A DNA stretch of 64,000 bases from contig OZ020484.1 in the NCBI GenBank assembly GCA_963971405.1, forward strand, positions 4,588,001 through 4,652,000, given 5' to 3'. The position numbers and the translations under genes were made by a program. Numbering within the stretch: the first letter of the stretch is position 1; each line of letters begins with the position of its first letter. Shown one piece after another: positions 1 through 9,299 of this stretch. Source of the stretch: Psococerastis gibbosa (Eukaryota > Arthropoda > Insecta > Psocodea > Psocidae). The notes beneath the pieces are model-generated. The model searched no databases. It was not told where the DNA came from and saw nothing but the letters and a program-made list of their open reading frames with translations.

Positions 1-353
1 AGAGTTTTTAGGCCAATACGCTCCACCACCTTTCTTCCGCCGCTTGCCTACGTGTGTGACGGTTTGGCCCTTGGCTGGTGGAGGTGAGCACCAAATTTTG
101 CTTGGAAGTCCGCTTTCTCGTTTCCTGCAATGATCTGGCTTGGGATCCACTGCACACAGTTACAGTTCCTGCTCCATAAGATCGTTCAATGACTGTCTAC
201 ACCGTCTGACTTAAGTAGACAGCAGATGTAATGTTTGCAGAAGTGGGAGAAGGGTTCTAGGAGAAGCATGGCAAGTGTGTTCCACCGTTAGTGGAATTAT
301 GACAACTCGGCTGGTCTTCAAACTATGTTTATTAATTTCTGTTTCTATTGTAG
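1..353 (+). other. CTR9 intron (upstream part outside window)
   Basis: No coding potential is seen. The segment ends in a polypyrimidine-rich TAG acceptor at 351-353 directly before the first CTR9 exon, so it is read as the 3' end of an intron whose donor lies outside the window. Confidence 0.6.
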
Positions 354-616
354 TATGAAAATTGCCTGCGGAAATTCTACAAGTACCCACATGTGGAAGT
401 ACTGCAATATTTAGCGCGAGCTTATTACAAGGCTGGCAAATTAAAGGAAGCCAAAGCGACACTGTTAAAGGCCAGACGAGTTGCCCCGCAGGATATGCTC
501 CTGCTGTACAATATTGCGCTTGTCCTGCAGCGGCTGGCCACCGTCATACTCAAGGATGAAAAATCCATGCTGACGACTGTGCTGCAGGCAGTTCATGAGC
601 TGGGTCTCTCTCATAA
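354..616 (+). CDS. CTR9: CTR9 exon: last TPR repeats
   Basis: The frame reads from phase 0 ([20 protein letters not shown]) to SH plus two bases. The donor is a consensus GTAAGT at 617. It encodes TPR helices typical of the CTR9 core. Confidence 0.92.
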
Positions 617-3600
617 GTAAGTGGTATTGTATATTAGGAACCTTACACCATATAATACTCTAGACACGGCATTCTAGATGTTCTGCATGAGAAAGTTGGG
701 GCACCAACAGTATGTTTATCTTTTGCCAACGGATGACGTCAGAGCACAGATTACTTAGCTACAGAGACTTTGTTGCGTTGTCTGCGGGAAATGTCCATGT
801 GTACGTGTTCAAACCTTTGCAGTCTACATCTTCTCCACCACTGGTTTTTTCTCCCCGAAATCTCTTTTCCTCACTTCCTTTCTAATTGTATCCCTTCTTG
901 TCCTCTACCTCTTGTCCTCAGCCGCTTGATTTATCCATTTTTTTTTTTACTGCTCTGCGTGTATTTTTTTTTTTTTGTATTTCTAAGTTTGAACTATAAT
1001 TATATAATGAAATATACTATTGACTCTCGTACTCACAATGATAAGACATTTATGTAACTATTAATCACTGTTACTGAAAGGCCCCCGAGACAAGTCCTCT
1101 TGAGGCACTTAATGTGAGACTCATCTCAAATTGTATTGAACTGATCAAACTTCATCTTTCAATAAACTCTTATGCTCTCGTATTTTACTGTCTTAGATAC
1201 TTCCAATATCTCGCGACAAACGGTGACAGAAAACTGTTCGACACAACAGCAGCGGCTGGCGAGGCCCGACAGTGCCAGGACTTGTTGGCGCAAGCGCAGT
1301 ACCACGTGGCGCGGGCCAAGCGGATGGATGAGGAGGAGAAGTTGCTGCGGAAGAAGCAAGAGCAAGAGCGGGAGGCGTTCCGCGTGCGGCAGCAGGAGGA
1401 GGCGCAGCGGCTGCTGGACTCGAAGAAGCAACAAGAGGAGCAGATGTTGCAGCGCCGACAGGAATACAAGGAGAAGACGAAGGGGGCGCTCATGTTTGCA
1501 GACATGCCGTCGGAGATGAAGCCCAAAGGCAAAGGGCGCGGCAAGAAGGATTATATTTCCGACTCAGGTATTGAAGAACTTTCCTATAGGATAATCTAGC
1601 TAGACTTCTATGTAAGAAGATGGGACATTCGAGCCCACCAAACTTTTTTAAGTTGTACGTCATTTCAATGACAGGTCATATAGCCCCCTAGAAATTAAAA
1701 AAATATAAATTTGTGGTGGGTTGCTTATGTCCTATCTCTTCTATGTAGAAATCTAGGACAGGCGTTTTCAAAGTGTGGGTCGCGACCCCAAAAATTTCCA
1801 AGTGGGTCGCGGCGTGGTCTCGTCTGCCAGTTATACACTAGATAGAATTGAATTGAATGACAAGTTTTTTTCAATTTAAGACATGTAGTAGTAGTACACA
1901 AGATTAACGGGAACCATAGATATATAAAAGAAATTGGCGGGAACCAACGATATTAAATAGAATAGACGCTAGGCCAATGATAGGAGAATGCATTGGCCTA
2001 TTACAATTTCAAAAATTTTCCTCTGGGGGAGACACCCGGGCCCCCTTTTTAGAGTCGTAAAAAGAATGCGTGGAAACCCGTTTTCTTTGGCCTATCCTTT
2101 GAAAAATGTGCCTCGGGGGAGAGGGGAGGGGGGGGGGGGAGGTAGTAAGCGAGGTATCATATTTATTAGTAACTGGATCCACCCCCTGGCTTGTCCCCTC
2201 CTTGCTCCTATTCCTGTGTACGCCCATGGACTGTAAGGCTATTTTTTTAGGAAGGAAATCAAAGTAAAAATTGCAATGTAGTGGGTCGCGATGCAATTTT
2301 ATATCATTTAGGGGTCCGTGACGAAAAAAGTTTGAGAACCTCTGCTCTAGGATAATCCAACGTGGTGGGCCTCTCTGTGATTGGCGCGGCGAATTTTCAT
2401 ACTTCTCTTATAGAGGGGTGCGTCGTATCACTTTGATATATGGTCTAACGCTCCGATTGGTGGGGCGTAATTGCTAATGGTCGTACAGATGTAGGTACAG
2501 AGTAGGGATTTTCGCGTCTTCGTCTCTGACACATAATACATTACTCAGCAGCTCAGCTACTTTAAACAAATATCGATTGAAGAGCCACTAGGCCAGAAAT
2601 GTTTTCAGGGGGGGGGTCTAGAAATATTTTAGATAGAATATGGGGTTTTAAACATATTGAGTTTCCTCACCTCCTCTGTCGTCAGATGGCTACAGCCGTG
2701 TAGAGCCATAAATAAGATGCCATAAAGTATACGAAATGTTCATCTACATTTTAATGTACATTATGTGGACGTCGCCAACTGTAACACCATCCGGCCACAG
2801 TTATTGAACTTGATTTGTAAAAAATAGTGGACACTGAGGATGTCCAGTTGAAAGAGTTCCAGAACTGTTGCCAATTGGTGTGAGTGATGGCCCCATATTG
2901 TTATCAAAGTGAAGAGGAAGACTTTTACGCTTATGTGCGTTATGCTAGTAGTCACCTTGCCCTGTAATTATATTAGTTGTCGACCTGTACAGGCCCTGGC
3001 CCAGTTAGATTAAGAAGCTCAAACGCTTTTCAAGAGTTTCTTCAAAAATTGCCCGGTAAGCAGCAACTTCAGCTAGCAATGTTTTTTTTGTAGACAACAG
3101 TATTAAAATAAAATAGGCAGTTTCCGTTTTGAGTACAGATATGGACTTAATTATTAATTCCTGGTGTGATATTGTATAAACTATATTACAATATATATTA
3201 TATAATATAATAAATATTCATATCCGTAGGCTCGGAACTTGTAGATCCCCTAGATCGCTCTTTCGGGCGATGAAACATTTTGCCGGACTGAAACTCGAAC
3301 CGGGTTTAGCCGGGTTGTAGGTACCACTACTTAATTGGTTTGCCGATCGCACAATTATTTACATTTGCAGTAATATTTCCACCGTAGACAGTAAGATTTG
3401 GAAAATCATGCTAATGTTTTGTGATCCCTTTGCAGGCCAGTTCACTAGTAATGTACCTACCATTTCTTCATTCTTCGTAGATGTCTAGGTATTGCTAAAT
3501 ATGACATATGACTGAACTTTTGGCAGGTGGCTCATCCGGTGCCGAGAATTTGCAAGGTGGTGGTGAAGGGGGCGAACGGAAACAGGAGAAAAAGGAACGT

Positions 3601-5953
3601 GGCAGGAAGAAGGGCCGAGACGTTCGCAAGCGGCGTGAGAAGAGGGGAGAGAAAGGCGGATCTGACTCAGAGGGTGGGGAGGAGAAACCGCGGGGAAGGG
3701 GCAAGAAGGAGAAGTCTAAAAAGAAGACTGAAGAGGGGCTGTCGGCCAAGCAGAAGATGCGTATTGTTTCCAAGGCGACCATTTCGACGAGTGAGTCGGA
3801 TAGTGACTCTGGAAAGCTCAAAATTGCCAGCGGGTAAGATTTGTAAAAAGCAACTATGTACAATGGCGTAGAAGCAGGCGGGCAATGTAGGCATCCGTAG
3901 CTCAGTTAATGAAGCGGCAAAAATTTGTGACCGAAATTAAGCTTGGAGGTTCTCGCTATAAGCTAAATTTAGTCAATATTATCCTATTAAGATTTCCGCT
4001 TGCCAGGGACTCAAGGTCATGTGCGCAGAATTTACTGCACCTATATCCTGACGTCAGCACTGCCTGTTCGATTGTTCGTTTTCTTTAAATGTTGGGACCA
4101 TATAATACTCTAGACACACCATGTTAGAATTTCAGAGGGACCAACATAAAATGACGTCATACACTGGCAAAAGCAGCTGCTTTTAGAGGCGTGATCCTAT
4201 TATTTTAAAGTTTTGTTTAGTTATTTAATTAATTGGAGTGAGTGAACATTTTTTAACTTTGGTAAAACATATTCAATTAGGAACTTTTAATGGTCAGTAT
4301 GTTATTTTGACTAAAAACAAACTATTCACTCGGGTGACCAGGTTACCTAGCAACAAAGTCTCTGTTGCTAGGTAATCAGGGATGTGACGTCTCCCGCTGG
4401 CAAAAGATAAACAAAATGTTGGTACCCCAACTTTTTCATGCAGTGCATCTAGAATGCCGTGTCTAGAGTATTATATGGTCTAAGGTTGGAATCCAACAAA
4501 CTGCAAGCATGTTCCACATTAAGGGGGATCTTTCCAAAATTTTGGAGAAGAACATGGCAACATGGACTTAATCGATTTTTATGGATTAATGATAGTTCAC
4601 ATGACAAAATCTATTGTATATTATCATAGTTTGTATATTTTATGAGTCTGAAGCGCATTTTTTTGTGTGAATATAAGAGCTCAGGAGAGAGAAATTAATT
4701 AATTAGCTCTCACCCCATGTTGCTTTTAAACATTTGGAATGATTTCCCTGAAATCGTTTCATGTTGGACCTTTAACCTGCATTTTTTTTTTTTAGAAATG
4801 ACAGTGGAAGTGGTGGAGGAAGTGACAAAGGGCCGGCAAAGAAGAGACGACGCATCGCTTCCGAGTCAAGCCGGTCTGGCTCCGGGTCTCGTTCGAGATC
4901 TCGCTCTCGATCCAAATCTCGTTCCCGTTCTCGATCGTCAAAGTCGAGATCACGAAGCAGGTCCGGCTCGAGGTCTGGCAAGTCTCGCTCCAGGAGTGGT
5001 TCTGCTAGGTAAGTATATATTGTATGTACACTAGGGCTCTATATTAGACAGGTATTGTCATCCGCCATATTGTATCCATTATAAGTCTGGTGTATAAGCC
5101 AAGCATTGGGTGTTTACCTATTTATTTTTAGAAATTTATCGTTGTTTATTTATTATTATTTAAAAAACGTGCTACCAATTAGGGAAGTGTTTAATAAAAA
5201 AATACTAAAACGTGCATTAGTTTTTTCAATCTTTTACTCTTCGTACAATACTTACCATATAGGAAATATGGGATACAACATGGCGGATGACAATACCCGG
5301 GTATATAGTGCCTTAATGTACACCGAAAAATAGCAATGAGTTAGATCAGAGGTTCTCAAACTTTTTTCGTCGCGGACCCCTAAATGATATAAAATTGCAT
5401 CGCGACCCACTAAATTTTACATATATGATTAATTCTATGTGTAAAGTAATATATAACATATGAAAAATTCTATATATTGTATATGACTTTAATTGAAAAA
5501 AAACTTGGTCATTTAATTCAATTCTATCTAGTGTATAACTGGCAGACGAGACCACGCTGCGACCCACACACTTCGGGAACCCCTGAATTAGATGAATGCA
5601 GGAAAACTTGTTCCGGTGCTGCAAGAGTGCAGACCCCTCAGTTCCTCGGCCACCTGCTGTGTTATCCATTTGAACCATTGCTGTCTCCTTCTCCACCAAT
5701 AGTTGTTCCACCCCGAACTCTCTTCTCATTATTCATTCCCAATCGTATCCTATCTTGTTCTGATGAACTTCATTTCAGCTGCTTGTATTTTACTGCTGCT
5801 CGTGACCACTAAGTAATACCGCTTATTTAATTATTTGGGGTGCCAAGTCATCTCAAAGTGCGATGCAACGATACAGAATTTTTTTATAGTACACTAGTTG
5901 CCAGAGAACTGTAATATGGTTGAGGCTCGTAATAAAGGGTAAAATGACGTAAA

Positions 5954-5984
<31 letters not shown>

Positions 5985-7474
5985 CTGCACATGGTGCGTG
6001 ATCGGTCCGAGTTGGCCGTACCCCTTATCACCTTTACAACTAACGTGCCGTAATGGCGCAGCCTGGTGGCAGAGATGTACAAATTAATAATTGAAAGCAA
6101 CAATATAATTTACTCAACCAAAGATATTCTCGACTATATGTTTATATTTTCCTTTAAATTATACATACCGTAAGAATATTTTATTTAGCAATTTAATGCA
6201 ATTTAAATGGAAAAAATAAGTATACAAATTTTTGTATAAATTTGTGTAGTCCCTCACCCGGTTTTCGTATGAAGTATAATTATAATTTCACAGGAAATAT
6301 CGATCGTAAGTTGACAAAAATATCCGTTAAATTATCAGAAATGCTTATTTCTATATATATATGACATATGACCATCACTAACACCAATTGGCAACTGTTC
6401 TTGAACTCCTTCCTCGGGACTACCACACCAATCAAATTCAAAAATTGTGGCCAATCGGTGTTAGGAATAGGTACATATCATATATCAAAACTATCAGAAA
6501 AATTTCTTCTGTTTGCCCTGCTATTTTTGAGAAATTTCATTAGATATTTTATGTTTACACTTGTAAGATTTTTCCCTCTCCGATTGTCTCTGAAAGTCGG
6601 CATCTGAAGCTTAATGAGTCTACAAATTTGTTTGCAGTAGTGGCAGTGGTAGCGACAAGGGAAAGCGACGCAGTGGCTCCGAGTCGAGCAGATCTGGCTC
6701 TGGCTCCCGTTCGAGATCTCGATCCCGCTCGTCCAAGTCTCGATCTGGCAGTCGATCGGGATCTGGCTCTGCTAAGTCTCGTTCTAGGAGTGGCTCTCCG
6801 AGGTCAAGGTGAGTGTCTGCGAATTGAGGGGCCAAGGGCGATATGCGACAGTAACATTATATCGAAAAACTGATGTGAAAGCTGTGTATAAAGTGAAGTG
6901 TCCAGGAAGTGCTGCTGCTGGTGGCAAATCATTGAACCTTGACTGGCAGTCGAGCAGTCTGCGAAGAGGGCGTCGCCGCGTCTGGTTAAATTGGGGTTTC
7001 AGTAATTTGTGTTATATTTCCCACAAACAAGCTGGGACTCCTTTATGCATTTGAATTCGATGCTAAAAGCGCTCTTGTTGGCATATTACAGTCGTTGCCA
7101 TAAAGATGTTTCTGATGGCATTTAAGATGGAGACAACAACTAAGTTGATGCATTTAGCTACAAATTTAAAAATAATGTCTCTTAGCACCCTTTCAGGCCT
7201 CTATTTTATATTAATTTATGCTAAAATGGCCAGTATCATCATTGTCGTTGCACTACGGGAAGACCCTTCAACCTGTCTGCAATAACAATCCGCCTTTATT
7301 TTCTTATTGTCAACGGTCAATGTAGCGGAAACGTTGTTCCATTTGATCTGAAAAAGCCCTGAAAGTAGTGAGCTTTCTTATATTTCTTTTACGTTAAAAA
7401 ACATTCAAAGTTGTTGACATTTTTTTTGCAGATCTAACAGCAGATCAAGATCACCAGAAGAGAAGAAAGACTAA
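354..7474 (+). CDS. CTR9: CTR9, Paf1/RNA polymerase II complex subunit (3' part, six exons)
   Basis: CTR9 is the TPR scaffold of the nuclear Paf1 complex, which travels with RNA polymerase II and supports elongation and histone modification (known of the family). The window holds the last six coding exons: 354-616, 1197-1567, 3527-3833, 4796-5008, 6638-6808 and 7432-7474, joined 1368 bp, giving 455 residues plus stop. All introns are GT-AG and phase is continuous. The order is a final TPR segment ([27 protein letters not shown]), a long charged helix ([20 protein letters not shown]), a basic/acidic tail with [11 protein letters not shown] and [13 protein letters not shown], and an RS-dipeptide tail ending SPEEKKD. 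This order matches animal CTR9. The N-terminal TPRs must lie 5' of the window. Two consecutive RS exons look duplicated. No clear AATAAA follows the stop. Confidence 0.93.
617..1196 (+). other. CTR9 intron with partial MITE
   Basis: Positions about 640-777 match one arm of the palindromic element at 4096-4480 (ATAATACTCTAGACACGGCA, then the shared TTTATCTTTTGCCAACGG region). The second arm is missing. A pyrimidine-rich stretch at 800-930 resembles 5660-5790 and is probably another dispersed repeat. Confidence 0.6.
1197..1567 (+). CDS. CTR9: CTR9 exon: charged helical linker
   Basis: The first base completes the split Lys codon, then the frame reads [15 protein letters not shown] and a Glu/Lys/Arg/Gln-rich helix ([18 protein letters not shown]) characteristic of CTR9 after the TPR array. 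The donor is GTATTG at 1568. Confidence 0.92.
1759..2344. mobile_element. Non-autonomous hAT element, 586 bp
   Basis: The terminal inverted repeats are imperfect (left CAGGCGTTTTCAAAGTGTGG, right reverse complement CAGAGGTTCTCAAACTTTTT) with adjacent GTCGCGAC blocks. It is flanked by an 8-bp target duplication with one mismatch: ATCTAGGA at 1751-1758 and CTCTAGGA at 2345-2352. The 8-bp duplication and CAG...CTG ends indicate hAT. No transposase is present. It shares inner sequence with the shorter copy at 5347-5585, in inverted orientation. Confidence 0.8.
2735..2925. repeat. Palindromic MITE, GGCCACAGTTATTGAA family
   Basis: The arms CCGGCCACAGTTATTGAACT and AGTTCCAGAACTGTTGCCAA form an imperfect palindrome, flanked by further inverted matches. 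Relatives lie near 6290, 33825, 36000, 40290 and 56520. The exact ends are uncertain. Confidence 0.6.
3225..3350 (-). repeat. Probable tRNA-derived SINE fragment
   Basis: The minus strand carries an AGTAGTGGTACC-like box A region and GGTTCGAGTTT close to the box B consensus, about 35 nt apart. No tRNA cloverleaf forms. It is read as a decayed SINE head. Confidence 0.35.
3527..3833 (+). CDS. CTR9: CTR9 exon: basic/acidic tail
   Basis: It begins after the TTGGCAG acceptor and completes a Gly codon. It encodes a Gly/Lys/Arg/Glu-rich low-complexity stretch followed by the conserved [11 protein letters not shown] and [13 protein letters not shown] motifs of animal CTR9. The donor is GTAAGA at 3834. 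Confidence 0.92.
3834..4795 (+). other. CTR9 intron with palindromic MITE
   Basis: The main content is the inverted-repeat element at 4096-4480. Otherwise it is AT-rich sequence ending in a T-rich tract and TTTAG acceptor. Confidence 0.65.
4096..4480. mobile_element. Palindromic MITE, ~385 bp
   Basis: The ends are exact inverted repeats for 18 bp (GACCATATAATACTCTAG and its complement). The arms continue imperfectly, and an inner palindrome around 4340-4376 (TTACCTAGCAACAAAG / CTGTTGCTAGGTAA) marks the centre. A half copy lies at about 640-777. No transposase or clear target duplication was found. Confidence 0.7.
4796..5008 (+). CDS. CTR9: CTR9 exon: first RS-rich exon
   Basis: It encodes [12 protein letters not shown], a KKRRR cluster, [18 protein letters not shown] and further RS/KS dipeptides. 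Entry and exit phases equal those of the next exon, and the two are clearly similar, consistent with exon duplication. The donor is GTAAGT at 5009. Confidence 0.9.
5039..5309. repeat. Inverted-repeat element, ~270 bp
   Basis: The ends CTATATTAGACAGGTATTGT and GACAATACCCGGGTATATAG are imperfect complements. The arm continues inward as CATCCGCCATATTGTATCC and GGATACAACATGGCGGATG. No target duplication could be fixed. Confidence 0.6.
5347..5585. mobile_element. Non-autonomous hAT element, 239 bp
   Basis: The left end is CAGAGGTTCTCAAACTTTTT and the right end is CTTCGGGAACCCCTG. The flanking 8-bp sequences AGTTAGAT (5339-5346) and AATTAGAT (5586-5593) match at 7 of 8. Inner sequence around CAATTCTATCTAGTGTATAA is shared, inverted, with the element at 1759-2344, so the two are one family. 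Confidence 0.82.
6290..6520. repeat. Palindromic MITE, GGCCACAGTTATTGAA family
   Basis: The arms CATCACTAACACCAATTGGC and GGCCAATCGGTGTTAGGAAT are near complements. ATATATCAAAA-type sequence lies outside the arms, as in related copies. Confidence 0.55.
6638..6808 (+). CDS. CTR9: CTR9 exon: second RS-rich exon
   Basis: It encodes [20 protein letters not shown] followed by RS dipeptides and SGSPRSR. It parallels the exon at 4796-5008 block by block but is about 40 bp shorter. The donor is GTGAGT at 6809. Confidence 0.9.
6809..7431 (+). other. CTR9 last intron
   Basis: No repeat or coding feature is recognised. The intron ends in a T8 tract and GCAG acceptor at 7431. Confidence 0.6.
7432..7474 (+). 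CDS. CTR9: CTR9 terminal exon
   Basis: It completes an Arg codon, reads [13 protein letters not shown] and stops at TAA (7472-7474). The short terminal exon keeps the RS character of the tail. Confidence 0.85.
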
Positions 7475-7762
7475 ATCGAGCGGTCTTAATGTCTTATTTG
7501 TATAGTACACTGCATAATATTAGTGTTTGAGTGAGCTGATTCATACATTTTCCCGTATGACTATTGTTAAACCATTGAATTCCAATTTATAATAGCCTAG
7601 TGATTTAGCTATTATATTATTTCTACACTGAAATTAATGGCAAATTATTTACCATTTGACCCCTTTCAAAATGTGACCACAACGGGTCCATTTAGGTTAA
7701 AAATGTCAAATAGATTTGAATTTCGCACACCGGAAACGCTGCAGTAGCGAACCTACACTTAA

Positions 7763-8120
7763 GAGAACATGCTACGTAGAAAATTAGTACCACAAAATTT
7801 GTTGTTTTCATTGACTTTTTATTTAATTAACAATGCAAGTTATTAAAGATTTGGCTCATTTAAGTTGTAGAAGACTACTTTATGCATCATATAAGAGAAA
7901 TAGTATTTTTAGTACCTTTGTTCTTTCATAAAAACCATTGGGGCTAAAATTTCGCGTAACCTGTGATTTTTGGAAAACTACAAGACCGAAAAGTAAAAAT
8001 ATTCGAAGTAGTCTTCTACAACTTAAATGAGACAAGTTTTTAATAATTTGCTGAGTTAATGCACTAAAAAATGAAAAGTATTTAATTTTGGGGTGCCAAT
8101 TTTCTATGTACCATATCCTC
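7763..8120. mobile_element. TTAA-flanked palindromic MITE, 358 bp
   Basis: It is flanked by TTAA at 7759-7762 and 8121-8124. The arms are near-complete inverted repeats (AAGTTGTAGAAGACTACTT against GAAGTAGTCTTCTACAACTT). Related copies at 36322 and 38382 are also bordered by TTAA, pointing to a TTAA-specific mobiliser such as piggyBac (inference). Confidence 0.8.
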
Positions 8121-8817
8121 TTAAGTCTACGCGAGGCTAGGTTCAGTCTTTATCTACCGGAGATAAGCAAGTGGATTTATAAGTAGACCTGATCTATCCT
8201 GACTCCGGAACAACATTCTATATCTTATTCTTTTTATTGTTGTCTGATCAAACTGGTGGTAACGATATGGCCGAATATATGAACAACACAGGACATTCAT
8301 GTACCTTTAAAGACTTTAAATTACCAGAAACCATTGAAATAAAAGAAGCTATTAATAGGAATGAGCCCTATTAAATGATATAACGCTTGTCAGCAATTCT
8401 CCTTTGTTGGACTTGGCAGCAGGATTTTATTTGTAATGTCTTTGTGTTTATAACGTGACATAGGCTTAATGTATAACTTGCAATTACTTGTTTTAATTTT
8501 AATTTTTATATGCTCACTTGAAAATGACGAATAGTCGAAACCGGTTGTGACATAATTTTATGTGTTTTTTTGTTTAATATTTTATTAAGTTAACTTTTAT
8601 TATTTAACTATATGGCCCGCTACATACGGGCAACACCCGCCGGTGACTCGCTGTAAAATTTCTTCGTGGGAGGAAATGGTTTAGTGCAAAATCACAGTCT
8701 ACTTCAGAAGAGTTCTATGATGTTCTGGACGTGTCGAGGGAAACTCTGCACCGGTGTGCAGACACTTAACTCAGAAACGTTCTGAAGTTGACTGATAAAT
8801 AGTGTAGTCTATAGTCC

Positions 8818-8880
8818 CAGCAGCCCAATCATGGCGATTTGGGATTATTATAATAACAAATCGCCATGATTGGGCTGCTG
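8818..8880. repeat. Perfect short palindrome
   Basis: Two 24-nt arms (from CAGCAGCCCAATCATGGCGA inward to GATTTG, and the exact complement) surround a 15-nt loop. The arm sequence matches the ends of the 704-bp foldback element at 51611-52314, so it looks like a minimal deletion derivative of that family. Confidence 0.8.
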
Positions 8881-8898
8881 GAAATTGAAGTCTACCAG

Positions 8899-9049
8899 CG
8901 GGCCTACTGTGGCAATTATTTTTAATCTTAACCTGGGATTAAAAATGTAAACAAGACAATTTTACGATGGAAAGTGCTATTCAAAATTGGGTTGTTTACA
9001 TTTGTAACCCCAGGACTATGATAATACTAATCGCCATACATCGGCCCAC
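8899..9049. repeat. MITE, GGGCCTACTATGGC family
   Basis: The palindromic arms carry AATCTTAACCTGGGATTAAA and the TTGTTTACAT motif. The centre has GGAAAGTGCTATTC. Copies lie at 32440, 32615 and 57875. In the 32615 copy the matching central TA is the insertion site of another MITE. Confidence 0.7.
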
Positions 9050-9299
9050 AGGTCCGCGTCTATTATTAACTATTCCAATTGTGCAAGGGCCCTGATTTAC
9101 ACACTCCAATATTTATTCGATCAAAGAAATTTTTGAATCTGAAACGATGTGGGCACCTTCGTCATGACGGGTACAATATACAGGGTGCGGCAGCATACTT
9201 TCCTTTTTTGTAATGCGCACCATTCGGTCGGTTGATGTCGTAGCGGAGTGCTAGTGGTCTCGTTCGAGACGTGCGGCTATAAAGTTTTGTCTTACATAG

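Larger units (their letters stand above)
1568..3526 (+). other. CTR9 intron carrying hAT and palindromic MITEs
   Basis: The intron holds the hAT element 1759-2344, a palindromic MITE near 2735-2925 and a minus-strand tRNA-like SINE scrap near 3225-3350. The remainder is AT-rich sequence with no recognised feature. Confidence 0.7.
5009..6637 (+). other. CTR9 intron with several MITEs
   Basis: The intron contains an inverted-repeat element at 5039-5309, a short hAT element at 5347-5585, an (AT)n microsatellite near 5961-5983 and a palindromic MITE at about 6290-6520. Confidence 0.65.
7475..9180. other. CTR9-PUS7 intergenic region, first part
   Basis: It contains the TTAA-flanked MITE 7763-8120, a perfect 63-bp palindrome at 8818-8880 and a MITE at 8899-9049. 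The rest (7475-7760, 8125-8815) shows no gene and no clear polyadenylation signal for CTR9. Confidence 0.65.

Noticed and set aside
1159..1544. Three overlapping long frames over the CTR9 exon 1197-1567
   Set aside because: They are antisense or shifted shadows of the repetitive Lys/Glu/Gln codons of CTR9.
3495..3894. Long minus-strand and shifted frames over CTR9 exon 3527-3833
   Set aside because: Low-complexity purine-rich coding DNA opens several frames; only the plus frame is in phase with flanking exons.
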